Counted from the stretch's first letter, positions 1-8,217 are shown. The stretch is DNA of 26,662 nt from JBKHXU01 sp046565865 (GCA_046565865.1 JBKHXU010000171.1:1-26662); one strand, 5' to 3'. Made by a program: numbers and translations. Notes: generated by a model not told the origin, from the letters alone.

Positions 1-420
1 ATCGTCTTCCACCCGCACGGTTACCCTCTGATTGCCGTTGGCGTTGAGCGCGAACGTGATGTCGGCGGAGAACGGCGTGAACCCGCCCTCGTGATGCGCG
101 ACAAGCTCATCGTTGACCCAAACCTCGGCCTCGTAATCGACAGCGCCGAAATGCAGAAGCACCCGGCCGCCGTCGGCGCGCACGGAAAACTCGCGCTGAT
201 ACCAGCACGCGCCGTGGAATCCGCGATCGCCGATGCCGCTGTTTCTTGACTCGGGTGGAAACGGCACAATGATTTCGCGCGACCATTCGGTCACGTCGTC
301 GGGTCTTTCGAAGCGATGTTCGTCGTCAAACACGAACTTCCACCGGCCGTTAAGGGAAATCCATGACGGCCGTTCGAGTTGCGGCCGGGGATACGCCTCG
401 GTTGTCACTGTTAGCTCCAC
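1..420 (-). CDS. Glycoside hydrolase family 2 protein (beta-galactosidase/beta-glucuronidase-like), N-terminal part, cut by window edge
   Basis: About 140 residues of the N-terminus are visible on the minus strand; the rest lies left of position 1. The reading contains YPRPQLERPSW, SLNGRWKFVFDD, IVPFPPES, CWYQREFSV, LLHFGAVDYEAEVWVN and HEGGFTPFSADIT. This is the typical order of the GH2 sugar-binding jelly-roll domain that precedes the Ig-like and TIM-barrel catalytic domains. No signal peptide is seen, so a cytoplasmic or unconventional location is likely. No ATG is available; GTG at 420 was chosen because it lies 10 codons before the conserved YPRP segment, and GTG at 408 is an alternative. 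No strong Shine-Dalgarno is seen. The gene diverges from the glycosyltransferase/glf cluster, which suggests a related glycan substrate (inference). The substrate cannot be told from this domain. Confidence 0.85.
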   Translation of the reverse strand, partial: MELTVTTEAYPRPQLERPSWISLNGRWKFVFDDEHRFERPDDVTEWSREIIVPFPPESRNSGIGDRGFHGACWYQREFSVRADGGRVLLHFGAVDYEAEVWVNDELVAHHEGGFTPFSADITFALNANGNQRVTVRVEDD

Positions 421-503
421 GGACTTAGCCGAAACACTGTATTTTAAAGGAACCTTAACCCGGCTTCCGTCATATCCGAGAAGCGCTGTGTTACTGTCTC
501 GGC

Positions 504-1733
504 ATGGATGATGCATCACGCGCCGAGCCCAAGTTCGACACCGAAGTTTCCTCACCTGCGCTTTGTGACCCTTTCGCCGCTAAAGGGTTCGACCCTGCGG
601 TCGCCGATTTACCTGCGCCCAGCAGCTTCGTGGTGCACAGTCATCTGCGGTGGGACTTCGTATGGCAGCGGCCGCAACAGCTATTATCGCGCCTGGCCCC
701 GCAAAGCCCGGTGCTTTTCATCGAAGAACCGCTCGCAACCGATTCCGAGCCGCATCTCGCGATCACGGAGCCGCAGCCGAATGTCGTGCGCGTAGTGCCG
801 CACGTGGCGCCCCACATATCGACCGCCGATGCGCAAAGCCTAGAGACACTGAGGTTGTTGCAACCGGCGCTCGCTTCGCACCCGTTGCTCGCCGGCCGAT
901 TTCAGCGTCCGGTGCAGTGGTTTTATTCGCCGATGCCGGCGCCGGTGATGTTGGGTCGGTTCGACGCCAGCTGCGTCGTGTACGACTGCATGGACGAGCT
1001 CGCCAATTTTCGTTTCGCGCCGGCCGATATCGTGGTACGCGAGCGATTGCTGTTGACCAAGGCACATGTCGTTTTTACCGGTGGGTATCAGCTATACGCC
1101 TCGAAGTCGCGACACCACCGCAACGTGCACTTTTACGGCTGCGGTGTCGATGCCAAGCATTTTGCGCGCGCGCGTCACGCCGACACGCAGCCGCCGAAGG
1201 AACTCGCGGCGCTGCCGCGGCCTGTTCTCGGTTACTACGGCGTGATCGATGAACGCCTGGACTACGAATTGATCGCGAGTCTGGGCGATGCACTGCCGGC
1301 GGCGTCCATCGTGATGGTGGGTCCCCTTGCCAAGGTAGATGCGGCGACGCTGCCGCAACGGACGAATCTGCATTGGCTCGGGCAGCGGCGGTACGATGAG
1401 CTGCCGGCGATCGTCAAGGCATTCGACGTTTGCCTCATGCCGTTCGCGCTCAATGAGGCGACACAATACATCAATCCGACGAAGACATTGGAATACATGG
1501 CAGCCGGTAAGCCCATCGTTTCCACCGCCGTCCCCGACGTCGTGCGCAACTTTACGCCGATCGTGGAGATCGCGCGGTCGCATGCCGAGTTTATCAGCGC
1601 GATTGAGTGCGCGTGGAGCCAGCCGAACCAGGATCGATTGCAGCAGGGCATCGAGTGCGCAAATGCGGCTACCTGGGAAGCGATTGTGGCCGCCATGCGC
1701 CGTCACATAGCGGAAGCGTCGTCACCGCATTAG
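504..1733 (+). CDS. Glycosyltransferase (GT-B fold, group 1/GT4-like)
   Basis: This 409-residue soluble protein probably transfers a sugar from a nucleotide donor to a surface glycan precursor. The N-terminal HLRWDFVWQRPQQLLSRLA segment (about residues 47-65) is a hallmark of GT-B transferases often found beside sugar-nucleotide genes. VVYDCMDELANF lies in the middle. The C-terminal donor-binding half contains LGYYGVIDERLDYELI, LPAIVKAFDVCLMPF and NPTKTLEYMAAGKPIVS, matching the usual acidic-residue motif of the family. ATG 504 is the first in-frame start and no strong Shine-Dalgarno precedes it. It is followed after 54 bases by glf and then by the GH1-RmlD fusion, so these probably form one operon. 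Galactofuranose transfer is an attractive inference from the neighbour but is not shown by the sequence. Confidence 0.85.
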   Translation: MDDASRAEPKFDTEVSSPALCDPFAAKGFDPAVADLPAPSSFVVHSHLRWDFVWQRPQQLLSRLAPQSPVLFIEEPLATDSEPHLAITEPQPNVVRVVPHVAPHISTADAQSLETLRLLQPALASHPLLAGRFQRPVQWFYSPMPAPVMLGRFDASCVVYDCMDELANFRFAPADIVVRERLLLTKAHVVFTGGYQLYASKSRHHRNVHFYGCGVDAKHFARARHADTQPPKELAALPRPVLGYYGVIDERLDYELIASLGDALPAASIVMVGPLAKVDAATLPQRTNLHWLGQRRYDELPAIVKAFDVCLMPFALNEATQYINPTKTLEYMAAGKPIVSTAVPDVVRNFTPIVEIARSHAEFISAIECAWSQPNQDRLQQGIECANAATWEAIVAAMRRHIAEASSPH

Positions 1734-1738
1734 TTTAT

Positions 1739-1761
1739 CGATTGGCACGGACTGCCAATCG
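1739..1761. repeat. Perfect hairpin between the glycosyltransferase gene and glf
   Basis: A 9-bp perfect inverted repeat (CGATTGGCA / TGCCAATCG) with a 5-base loop (cggac) starts five bases after the glycosyltransferase stop and ends 26 bases before glf. There is no U-run, so it is not a standard terminator. It could be an mRNA-stabilising hairpin or a dyad operator. Confidence 0.6.
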
Positions 1762-1776
1762 CATTGTCTCCAGCAT

Positions 1777-1783
1777 AGGGAAG
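1777..1783 (+). promoter_or_regulatory. Ribosome binding site of glf
   Basis: AGGGAAG lies four bases before the ATG at 1788 and supports that start. Confidence 0.6.
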
Positions 1784-1787
1784 TGCC

Positions 1788-2963
1788 ATGAAAGTAGATG
1801 TCCTCGTCGTAGGCGCCGGGTTCTCCGGTGCCGTCGTCGCCGAAAGGCTCGCCAGTCAAGGTCGCGATGTGGTGATCATCGACAAGCGACCGCATATCGG
1901 CGGCAACGCGTTCGACACGTTGGATGCCCATGGGGTACTGATACACCCGTACGGGCCGCACATTTTCCATACGAATGGAATGCGCATTGCCCAGTACTTG
2001 TCGCAGTTCACCGAGTGGCGCCCATACGAACACCGCGTGCTCGCCAAAGTCGGCCAGCAGTTACTGCCAATCCCGATCAATATCGATACGCTGAACCGTC
2101 TATACGGCCTGGCGCTTACCGAGGAGACGGTGCAGGCCTACTATGAGAGCGTGCGCGAGCCGCGCGAACGCATCCAGACCAGCGAGGACGTGGTCCTCAA
2201 CGCCGTCGGCCGCGATTTGTACGAGAAGTTTTTTCGCGGCTACACGCGCAAGCAGTGGGGACTCGATCCGGCGGAGCTCGCGGCAACCGTCGCCGCGCGC
2301 ATCCCGACGCGTACGAATCACGATGATCGCTACTTCACCGATGTGTTCCAGTGCATGCCGCGCAACGGTTATACCCGTATGTTCGAGCGCATGCTGGATC
2401 ACCCGAACATCCGTGTCGAAGTCGGCGTCGACTTCTTCCAGCTACGCAAGCGTCTGTCCGCGTGTCATATCGTTTACACCGGCCCGATCGACGCCTATTT
2501 CCGTTGCTGTTTCGGTCGATTGCCGTATCGGTCATTGCAGTTCAGGCACGTGCACTACGCCGACATGGCGCGCTATCAGTCAGTCGGCACGGTCAACTAT
2601 CCAAACGACTACGCCTATACGCGCACGACGGAGTTCAAGACCGTTACCGGGCAACGTCACGCGGGTACCTCGGTCGTGTTCGAGTATCCGCAGGACGAAG
2701 GCGACCCTTACTATCCGGTGCCGCGTCCCGCGAACGAAGCGCTGTTCAAGCGCTACGATGCGCTGGCCGCCAAGGAGAAAGATGTGACCTTTGTCGGACG
2801 GCTAGCGCAATATCGCTACTACAACATGGATCAATGTGTCGGCGCCGCGCTCAAAGCGGCGGAGTATGTGTTGCCGAAGCTCGGCGCCACCCCGCGCGTT
2901 CCCATGGGCAGCGAGGCGCCGCGCATTGTTTCGGGCGGCTCGGTGGAACCGAGCGCGCTGTAG
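1788..2963 (+). CDS. glf: UDP-galactopyranose mutase
   Basis: This flavoenzyme interconverts UDP-galactopyranose and UDP-galactofuranose, the donor for galactofuranose-containing glycans, in the cytoplasm. The 391-residue length is normal for bacterial GLF. The N-terminal dinucleotide-binding motif VVGAGFSGAVVAERLA (about residues 6-21) binds FAD. IDKRPHIGGNAFD, IHPYGPHIFHT, WRPYEHRVLAKV, LLPIPINIDTLNRLYGL and GYTRKQWGLDP are all strongly conserved GLF segments. The C-terminal GRLAQYRYYNMDQCVGAAL is the usual flavin-contacting end. The final 25 or so residues (PRVPMGSEAPRIVSGGSVEPSAL) are a poorly conserved tail. The stop codon is separated by only three bases from the GH1-RmlD start, so co-translation is likely. 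Confidence 0.96.
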   Translation: MKVDVLVVGAGFSGAVVAERLASQGRDVVIIDKRPHIGGNAFDTLDAHGVLIHPYGPHIFHTNGMRIAQYLSQFTEWRPYEHRVLAKVGQQLLPIPINIDTLNRLYGLALTEETVQAYYESVREPRERIQTSEDVVLNAVGRDLYEKFFRGYTRKQWGLDPAELAATVAARIPTRTNHDDRYFTDVFQCMPRNGYTRMFERMLDHPNIRVEVGVDFFQLRKRLSACHIVYTGPIDAYFRCCFGRLPYRSLQFRHVHYADMARYQSVGTVNYPNDYAYTRTTEFKTVTGQRHAGTSVVFEYPQDEGDPYYPVPRPANEALFKRYDALAAKEKDVTFVGRLAQYRYYNMDQCVGAALKAAEYVLPKLGATPRVPMGSEAPRIVSGGSVEPSAL

Positions 2964-2966
2964 CTC

Positions 2967-5315
2967 ATGCCGTCTTACGGGCACAGCGCGATCCCGGGTT
3001 TGGAGCTGTGGGGTGGGGTGGAATGCACCGTCAATCGCGTCCAGGACCGCTACCACTGCCAACTTACGCGCAACGGCCACGCCTATCGGGATGACGATCT
3101 GGAGCAGTTCGCGACACTCGGCATTCGGGCGCTTCGTTATCCGATATTGTGGGAGCGCACGGCGCCGCACGGTTTGGACGCAGCGGATTGGTGTTGGCCC
3201 GATGCGCGGCTTGCGCAATTGCGGGACCTCGGCATCACGCCCATCGCCGGGCTGGTGCATCATGGCAGCGGCCCACGCCATACCAGCTTGATCGATCCTG
3301 GTTTCGCCGACGGCCTTGCCCAATATGCCGGCGCGGTTGCGGCGCGCTACCCGTGGATCGATCACTACACGCCGGTCAACGAACCGCTGACCACCGCGCG
3401 CTTCAGCGGGCTGTACGGCGTGTGGTACCCGCACGGAAATGACGTGCACACGTTCATGCGCGCGCTGGTCAATCAGTGCCGCGCCGTAGTGTTGGCGATG
3501 CAAGCGATCCGGCGCGTGAACCCACAGGCGAAGCTGGTGCAGACCGACGATCTCGGTAAAGTGCACAGCACGCCGCTGCTCGCCTACCAAGCCGATTTCG
3601 AGAACGAGCGCCGCTGGCTGTCGTGGGACCTCTTGTGCGGCCGGGTCGATCGCGCGCATCCCATATGGAGCTGGCTGACGTACGTCGGCATCCCGGCGAG
3701 CGATCTCGAATGGTTTGAGCGTCATCCGTGTCCGCCCGACATCATCGGCGTGAACTACTACATCACCAGCGAGCGACTGCTGGATGAACGCTATCAAAAC
3801 TATCCGGCGCGGTGCGATGGCGGCAATGGCCGGCATCGTTACGCCGACATTGAGGCCGCGCGAGCGCTGCAACAACCGACAATCGGCGTCGGTCCATTGC
3901 TCACCGAGGCATGGGAACGTTACGGCATACCGCTTGCGATCACCGAGGCGCACATCGATGCATCGCGCGAGGATCAGATGCGCTGGCTGCGCGACATTTG
4001 GCACGCGGCCGAGGACGCCCAGCGCAAGGGCGCCGACGTGCGTGCGGTGACCGTGTGGGCGTTGCTCGGTTCGTTCGATTGGAATTGCTTAGTGACGGAG
4101 TGCCGTGATTATTACGAGCCGGGACCGTTCGATATCCGGGGCGATACATTGCGGCCGACGGCGCTCGCCGGTCTCATGCGCGACCTCGCCGTCGGCAAAA
4201 CACCGTCGCACCCGGCGCTCGCCGGACCCGGATGGTGGTGTCGACCTGATCGCTTCTTGTGCCCGCCGGTATCGCTTGGTGTGCCGGTACGAGACGTGCA
4301 GTGTCATTCCGCTGCTCGCAATGCCCCGAACGACGCACAAGGCAATGCGTCTCTCGCCCGGTCGCACCCCAGTCGCGGAGAGGGACGAGGGCAGTCAGGC
4401 ATGGTGGCCCCATCGCCGTGGCAAGCGTCCGACGATGCCAAGCCGATCTTGATAATCGGCGCTACGGGTACACTCGGGCAGGCGTTCGCGCGCTTGTGCC
4501 GTGCGCGCGGCTTGGCGCACCGGGTGCTCGCGCGGTGTGACATGGACATCATGGACCGCTCCGCGGTCGAGCGCGCGCTCGAACGCTACGCGCCGTGGGC
4601 GGTCGTCAATGCTGCGGGCTATGTTCGTGTCGATGACGCCGAGCGCGAGCGCGCCCGCTGCTATTGCGAAAATGCATTGGGTCCGGCGCTACTGGCCGCC
4701 GCGTGCGCACGACACGGGTTGCCGCTGTTGACGTTTTCGAGCGATCTCGTGTTCGACGGCAGCCGGGACGCGCCGTACGTGGAATCGGATCCAGTGCAAC
4801 CGCTCAGCATTTATGGCCGGAGTAAGGCCGACGCCGAGCGGTACGTGCTCGATAAACATCCCGCGGCGCTCGTGGTTCGAACCAGCGCCTTCTTCGGGCC
4901 CTGGGATACGTATAACTTCATCACCCTCGCGTTACGTGCCTTGGCAGCACAACAACGGTTTGTCGCGGCGAACGATCTTACGGTATCGCCCACGTATGTC
5001 CCAGACTTGGTGCACGCCTGCTTGGACTTATTGATCGATGGCGAGAGCGGCCTGTGGCACCTCACCAACGGCGAGCCGATCACATGGCATCAGCTGGCGG
5101 CAAGAGCTGCCGCCATCGCCGGCATCGCGGCGTCGAGCTTGGAGCCGGTCCCGGCAATGCGTATGAACTATCTCGCGAAGCGCCCACGATATAGTGCGCT
5201 TGCTACGGAGCGGGCGCGACTGCTGCCGAGTCTGGCGCAGGCGTTGGGCCGCTACCTTGAGCAAAGCGGAAACGCCGCCCGTGCGGCCGCAAGCGCGACG
5301 CCGGTGCCGATGTAG
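2967..5315 (+). CDS. Fusion of GH1-type glycosidase and RmlD-like sugar-nucleotide reductase
   Basis: The 782-residue protein has two enzyme domains. Residues 1-420 or so are a GH1 TIM barrel. HYTPVNEPLTTARFSG carries the TxNEP acid/base Glu (about 139) and LAITEAHID carries the nucleophile Glu (about 327), in an ITEAH context rather than the usual ITENG. Residues 492-782 are a short-chain reductase of the dTDP-4-dehydrorhamnose reductase type: IIGATGTLGQAF for NAD(P), NAAGYVRVDDAE, TFSSDLVFDG, and Tyr616/Lys620 in YGRSKADAE. Both active sites look intact, and no signal peptide is present, so the protein is probably cytoplasmic. The first domain ends at GPGWWCRPDRFLCPP. A low-complexity linker of roughly 50 residues follows and contains a repeat-like sequence. 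The start is three bases after glf. The joint substrate is unknown; a role in making or editing a deoxysugar/galactofuranose glycan is inference. Confidence 0.9.
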   Translation: MPSYGHSAIPGLELWGGVECTVNRVQDRYHCQLTRNGHAYRDDDLEQFATLGIRALRYPILWERTAPHGLDAADWCWPDARLAQLRDLGITPIAGLVHHGSGPRHTSLIDPGFADGLAQYAGAVAARYPWIDHYTPVNEPLTTARFSGLYGVWYPHGNDVHTFMRALVNQCRAVVLAMQAIRRVNPQAKLVQTDDLGKVHSTPLLAYQADFENERRWLSWDLLCGRVDRAHPIWSWLTYVGIPASDLEWFERHPCPPDIIGVNYYITSERLLDERYQNYPARCDGGNGRHRYADIEAARALQQPTIGVGPLLTEAWERYGIPLAITEAHIDASREDQMRWLRDIWHAAEDAQRKGADVRAVTVWALLGSFDWNCLVTECRDYYEPGPFDIRGDTLRPTALAGLMRDLAVGKTPSHPALAGPGWWCRPDRFLCPPVSLGVPVRDVQCHSAARNAPNDAQGNASLARSHPSRGEGRGQSGMVAPSPWQASDDAKPILIIGATGTLGQAFARLCRARGLAHRVLARCDMDIMDRSAVERALERYAPWAVVNAAGYVRVDDAERERARCYCENALGPALLAAACARHGLPLLTFSSDLVFDGSRDAPYVESDPVQPLSIYGRSKADAERYVLDKHPAALVVRTSAFFGPWDTYNFITLALRALAAQQRFVAANDLTVSPTYVPDLVHACLDLLIDGESGLWHLTNGEPITWHQLAARAAAIAGIAASSLEPVPAMRMNYLAKRPRYSALATERARLLPSLAQALGRYLEQSGNAARAAASATPVPM
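4349..4396. repeat. Degenerate GC-rich palindromic element within the GH1-RmlD linker
   Basis: GTCTCTCGCC pairs imperfectly (8 of 10) with GGAGAGGGAC across 18 bases, followed by GAGGGCAG. The style matches the CCCTCTCC...GGAGAGGG elements at 20607-20696 and 26591-26629. It is translated in frame as part of the inter-domain linker (SLARSHPSRGEGRGQ). The relationship to the other two copies is inferred by eye. Confidence 0.4.
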
Positions 5316-5345
5316 AAGCGCCTTCTCGACCGCTACCGGTAAGCC

Positions 5346-5394
5346 CGGCGCAATCAACGTTCCGGGCGGGCGTCGGTTGGCGCGCCGTTTTTTT
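5346..5394 (+). terminator. Possible terminator after the GH1-RmlD gene
   Basis: A GC-rich stretch ending in GGCGCGCCG is followed at once by seven T residues (5388-5394) in the gap between convergent genes. I could not build a clean long stem, so this rests mainly on position and the T-run. Confidence 0.28.
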
Positions 5395-5448
5395 AACGCG
5401 TGTTTTTGAAAGTGTTCGGATCGCCGGGGGCGGGGCGGCGCTTTCGAG

Positions 5449-6408
5449 CTAGCGGGTTTCGCCGAGGGTATCGGCCATCTTGGCCCCGCGCGCGCCCATG
5501 GGTTTCGGCCGGCCCTCGGTGCTGTCGACGCGCGTCTGGTGTTCCATCTCGGCGTTGAGCTCGGCGCCGATCAAAACCACGAGGGCCGTGAGATAGAACC
5601 ACGTCAGCAGAATCACAATCGCCGCGAGCGCGCCGTAGGTTTCGTTGTAGTCGCCGAAGTTTGCGACGTACAACGAGAAGCCGATCGAGCCGGCGACCCA
5701 AAGCAATGTCGCCACCACCGCGCCCGCGCTCACCCAGCGCCAGCGCGGCTTGGCGCGACTTGGCGCGTACCGATAGAGCACGGCGAGTCCGATGATGAAC
5801 GCGCCGCCCACGAACAGCCACAGCGCGAGACCGAGCAATTTTTCCAGCGCCGACGGCAGCGCCAGTTCCTTCAGCAACGGCGGCACTGCCGCGACCAACA
5901 CCAGTGCGAGCAGCGCGAACAACACGGCCCCGACGGTGAGCATAATCGCAGTGGCATAGTATTTGAGGAATCCGCGACGCTCCCGCTCTTCGTACGCAAT
6001 GTTGAGGGCGGTCATGAGCGCCTTGATGCCCGCGGTCGCGCTCCACAGCGCCAGCGTGATGCTGACGAGCAGACTGAAGCCGAGGCGTTCGTTGGGCGTG
6101 GATACGATGGCATGCACCTGGTCGCGGATCAGTGCCAGCGCATCGGGCGGCAATACCGCGCTCGCCGCGCCGACCCATTCTTCAACGTCGGCGGGGTCGG
6201 CGATTAAGCCTACGATCGACACCATTGCGGCGATTCCGGGAAAGATGGCGAGGAACGCGTAGAACGCGACACCCGCGGCGATGAAGAAGATATTGTCTTC
6301 GCTGAGCTGGTCTTTCAGGCGCAGCAGAATATCTTTCCAGCCGCGGCGTGGAATCTCCTCGGGGCTAGTCGCCTCGCGTCCGTGCGGGTCTGCTGTCACA
6401 CCATGCAT
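5449..6408 (-). CDS. YihY/BrkB family inner-membrane protein
   Basis: The 319-residue polytopic membrane protein begins with a soluble segment rich in charged residues. RRGWKDILLRLKDQLSEDNI, followed by FFIAAGVAFYAFLAIFPGIA, is the family signature (PF03631). Further hydrophobic helices follow, including LLVSITLALWSATAGIKALM, YYATAIMLTVGAVLFALLALV, LALWLFVGGAFIIGLAVLY and IVILLTWFYLTALVVLIGAEL, giving about six segments. The GLNAEMEH-like C-terminal motif (GAELNAEMEHQTR) is also typical. The family was once called ribonuclease BN, but that assignment was withdrawn; its true role is unknown, and transport or envelope function is assumed. The gene is convergent with the GH1-RmlD gene and is the last of a minus-strand series. 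ATG 6408 is the natural start. Confidence 0.93.
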   Translation of the reverse strand: MHGVTADPHGREATSPEEIPRRGWKDILLRLKDQLSEDNIFFIAAGVAFYAFLAIFPGIAAMVSIVGLIADPADVEEWVGAASAVLPPDALALIRDQVHAIVSTPNERLGFSLLVSITLALWSATAGIKALMTALNIAYEERERRGFLKYYATAIMLTVGAVLFALLALVLVAAVPPLLKELALPSALEKLLGLALWLFVGGAFIIGLAVLYRYAPSRAKPRWRWVSAGAVVATLLWVAGSIGFSLYVANFGDYNETYGALAAIVILLTWFYLTALVVLIGAELNAEMEHQTRVDSTEGRPKPMGARGAKMADTLGETR

Positions 6409-6480
6409 CGTATTAGTCTACATAGTGGATTGATCCTGCTTCACCCGTGGCATTCCTTAAAGGCAATTTGCCTAGCGGCA

Positions 6481-7023
6481 TTAGCTGCTAAGACGCGGCT
6501 GCACGGAGTCGGTTTTGGACCGCCGCGGGACGCGCTGCGCCCCATTGTTACGCGCGGCGCCGCGCATTTCGTCCGGCGATTTGGGAAAGCCGCTACGCGC
6601 ACTGTAATCGCGCCGCGGCTCGCGCAGGCTCCGCTCGTGCTCGCACAGTTGCTTGGCGTTGACGATATCGAGCGCGGCGACACCCGCAACCGCGCCGAGC
6701 GCGATTGCGCTGTTGCGCCGCGCCCGGTTGCGGCCGGTCAAACGCGGGGCGAGCGTACCCATATCGAGCGCATCGCCGGCGATGCGGGCGATGATCCACG
6801 GCGCCGGCCGCTTGGATAGCAGAATGCCGACGCCGGTTGCGATCTCGCGCGCGCCATAGGCGCGGACAACGCCGGTGCGCCGGCCCATACCGATGCCGCG
6901 TGCCACCGTCCGCGGCGCGAGCAACTGCAACAAACCGAGTCCGACGCTGAACCAGCCAAGCCCGCGCGCCACGGTATCGACCGGGCGCTGCCGGTGCTTT
7001 CGTGTCTTACTGTCGCTCGCCAT
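6481..7023 (-). CDS. Small membrane-associated protein of unknown function, coupled to alcohol dehydrogenase
   Basis: The 180-residue protein is not assigned a function. Residues 15-40 (VDTVARGLGWFSVGLGLLQL) and a second stretch (GVVRAYGAREIATGVGILLS) look like amphipathic or membrane helices; a third (NSAIALGAVAGVAALDIV) follows. The basic C-terminal tail contains RRDYSARSGFPKSPDEMRGAAR. I recall similar proteins annotated as cyclase/dehydrase or as a DUF4267-like type near zinc dehydrogenases, but I cannot confirm a family here. The start lies nine bases after the dehydrogenase stop, which implies one transcript. Confidence 0.75.
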   Translation of the reverse strand: MASDSKTRKHRQRPVDTVARGLGWFSVGLGLLQLLAPRTVARGIGMGRRTGVVRAYGAREIATGVGILLSKRPAPWIIARIAGDALDMGTLAPRLTGRNRARRNSAIALGAVAGVAALDIVNAKQLCEHERSLREPRRDYSARSGFPKSPDEMRGAARNNGAQRVPRRSKTDSVQPRLSS

Positions 7024-7032
7024 GGCATTACC

Positions 7033-8205
7033 TCAATGGGTTTTGAGAACGACTTTGATACAGCCGTCCTCTTTGTTGCGGAATTTCTCGTACATCGCGG
7101 GGCCGTCTTCCAGTGAACCCATGTGCGTCACCACGAACGACGGATCGATCTGCTTGTCTTCGATGAGATGCAACAACTCGTCGGTCCAGCGATTGACGTG
7201 CGTCTGCCCGGTGCGCAGTTGCAGGCCTTTGTTCATCATCGCGCCGAGCGGGATCTTGTCGACCAGCCCTCCGTAAACGCCCGGCACCGATAGGATGCCT
7301 GCCGGCCGGCACACGTACATCATCTCGCGCAGCACGTGCGGTCGATCGCTCTCCAGAAACATCGCCTGCTTCACCCGGTCGTACAGCGAATCGATGCTGC
7401 GCGTCGCATGCGCCTCGAGACCGACGGCGTCGATGCATTTCTCCGGGCCCTTGCCATGCGTCAGCTCCTGCAGCCGCTCGATCACGCTGTCGCTGTCGAA
7501 GTTGATCGTGATCGCGCCGCCGGCACGCGCCATGCTCAGCCGGTCCTCGAGATTGTCGATACAGATCACTTGCTTCGCGCCGAGCAATATCGCGCTGCGA
7601 ATGGCGAACTGGCCTACCGGCCCCGCGCCCCATATCGCCACGGTGTCGGTCGGTTCGATGTCGCACTGCACCGCGGCCTGCCACCCGGTCGGGAAGACAT
7701 CGCCCAGGAAAAGTACCTGCTCGTCGGTGAAGCCGTTTTCAATTTTCACCGGTGTCACATCGGCATACGGCACGCGCACGTACTCGGCCTGTCCGCCCGC
7801 ATAACCGCCGGTGAGATGGGTGTAGCCGAAGAGTCCCGCCGTCGCGTGGCCGAACACTTTGTCGGCCACCGACTTGTTCGGGTTGCTGCGCTCGCACACC
7901 GAATAGTTGCCGCGCTGGCATTGCTCGCACTCGCCACAACAAATCGTGAACGGCACGACGACGCGGTCGCCCACTTTGAGCTTACGATTGCCGCTGCCGA
8001 CCTCGACGACTTCACCCATGAACTCGTGGCCGACAATGTCGCCGTTCAGCATGCCCGGCATGAAGCCGTCGTAGAGATGCAAATCCGAGCCGCAAATGGC
8101 GCAGCTCGATACCTTAACAATTGCATCGCGCGGGTGTTCGATGATGGGATCGGGGACGACATCGCAACGGATGTCGTGTTTGCCGTGATAGCGCAGCGCT
8201 TTCAT
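7033..8205 (-). CDS. Zinc-dependent alcohol dehydrogenase (formaldehyde-dehydrogenase-like MDR family)
   Basis: The 390-residue cytosolic enzyme oxidises an alcohol or aldehyde with NAD(P). CAICGSDLHLYDG and GHEFMGEVVEVG supply the catalytic zinc ligands. CCGECEQCQRGNYSVCE gives the four-cysteine structural zinc lobe. AIWGAGPVGQFAIRSAILLGA is the Rossmann motif, and CIDNLEDRLSMARAGGAI follows the second strand. The segment EKCIDAVGLEAHAT and the extended middle region resemble the glutathione-independent formaldehyde dehydrogenase-like branch of medium-chain dehydrogenases. The substrate is not known. An upstream TTG at 8223 would add MAKEAA, but ATG 8205 is chosen because a full AAGGAGG lies five bases before it. 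The downstream gene is the small membrane protein at 6481-7023. Confidence 0.93.
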   Translation of the reverse strand: MKALRYHGKHDIRCDVVPDPIIEHPRDAIVKVSSCAICGSDLHLYDGFMPGMLNGDIVGHEFMGEVVEVGSGNRKLKVGDRVVVPFTICCGECEQCQRGNYSVCERSNPNKSVADKVFGHATAGLFGYTHLTGGYAGGQAEYVRVPYADVTPVKIENGFTDEQVLFLGDVFPTGWQAAVQCDIEPTDTVAIWGAGPVGQFAIRSAILLGAKQVICIDNLEDRLSMARAGGAITINFDSDSVIERLQELTHGKGPEKCIDAVGLEAHATRSIDSLYDRVKQAMFLESDRPHVLREMMYVCRPAGILSVPGVYGGLVDKIPLGAMMNKGLQLRTGQTHVNRWTDELLHLIEDKQIDPSFVVTHMGSLEDGPAMYEKFRNKEDGCIKVVLKTH

Positions 8206-8210
8206 TGCGG

Positions 8211-8217
8211 CCTCCTT
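8211..8217 (-). promoter_or_regulatory. Ribosome binding site that fixes the dehydrogenase start
   Basis: AAGGAGG on the minus strand sits five bases before ATG 8205 and rules out the longer TTG start. Confidence 0.8.

Noticed and set aside
2802..4004. 400-residue minus-strand open frame opposite glf and the GH1 domain
   Set aside because: Composition is Arg/Ala-rich with no recognisable domain; it mirrors a well-supported coding strand with intact catalytic motifs.
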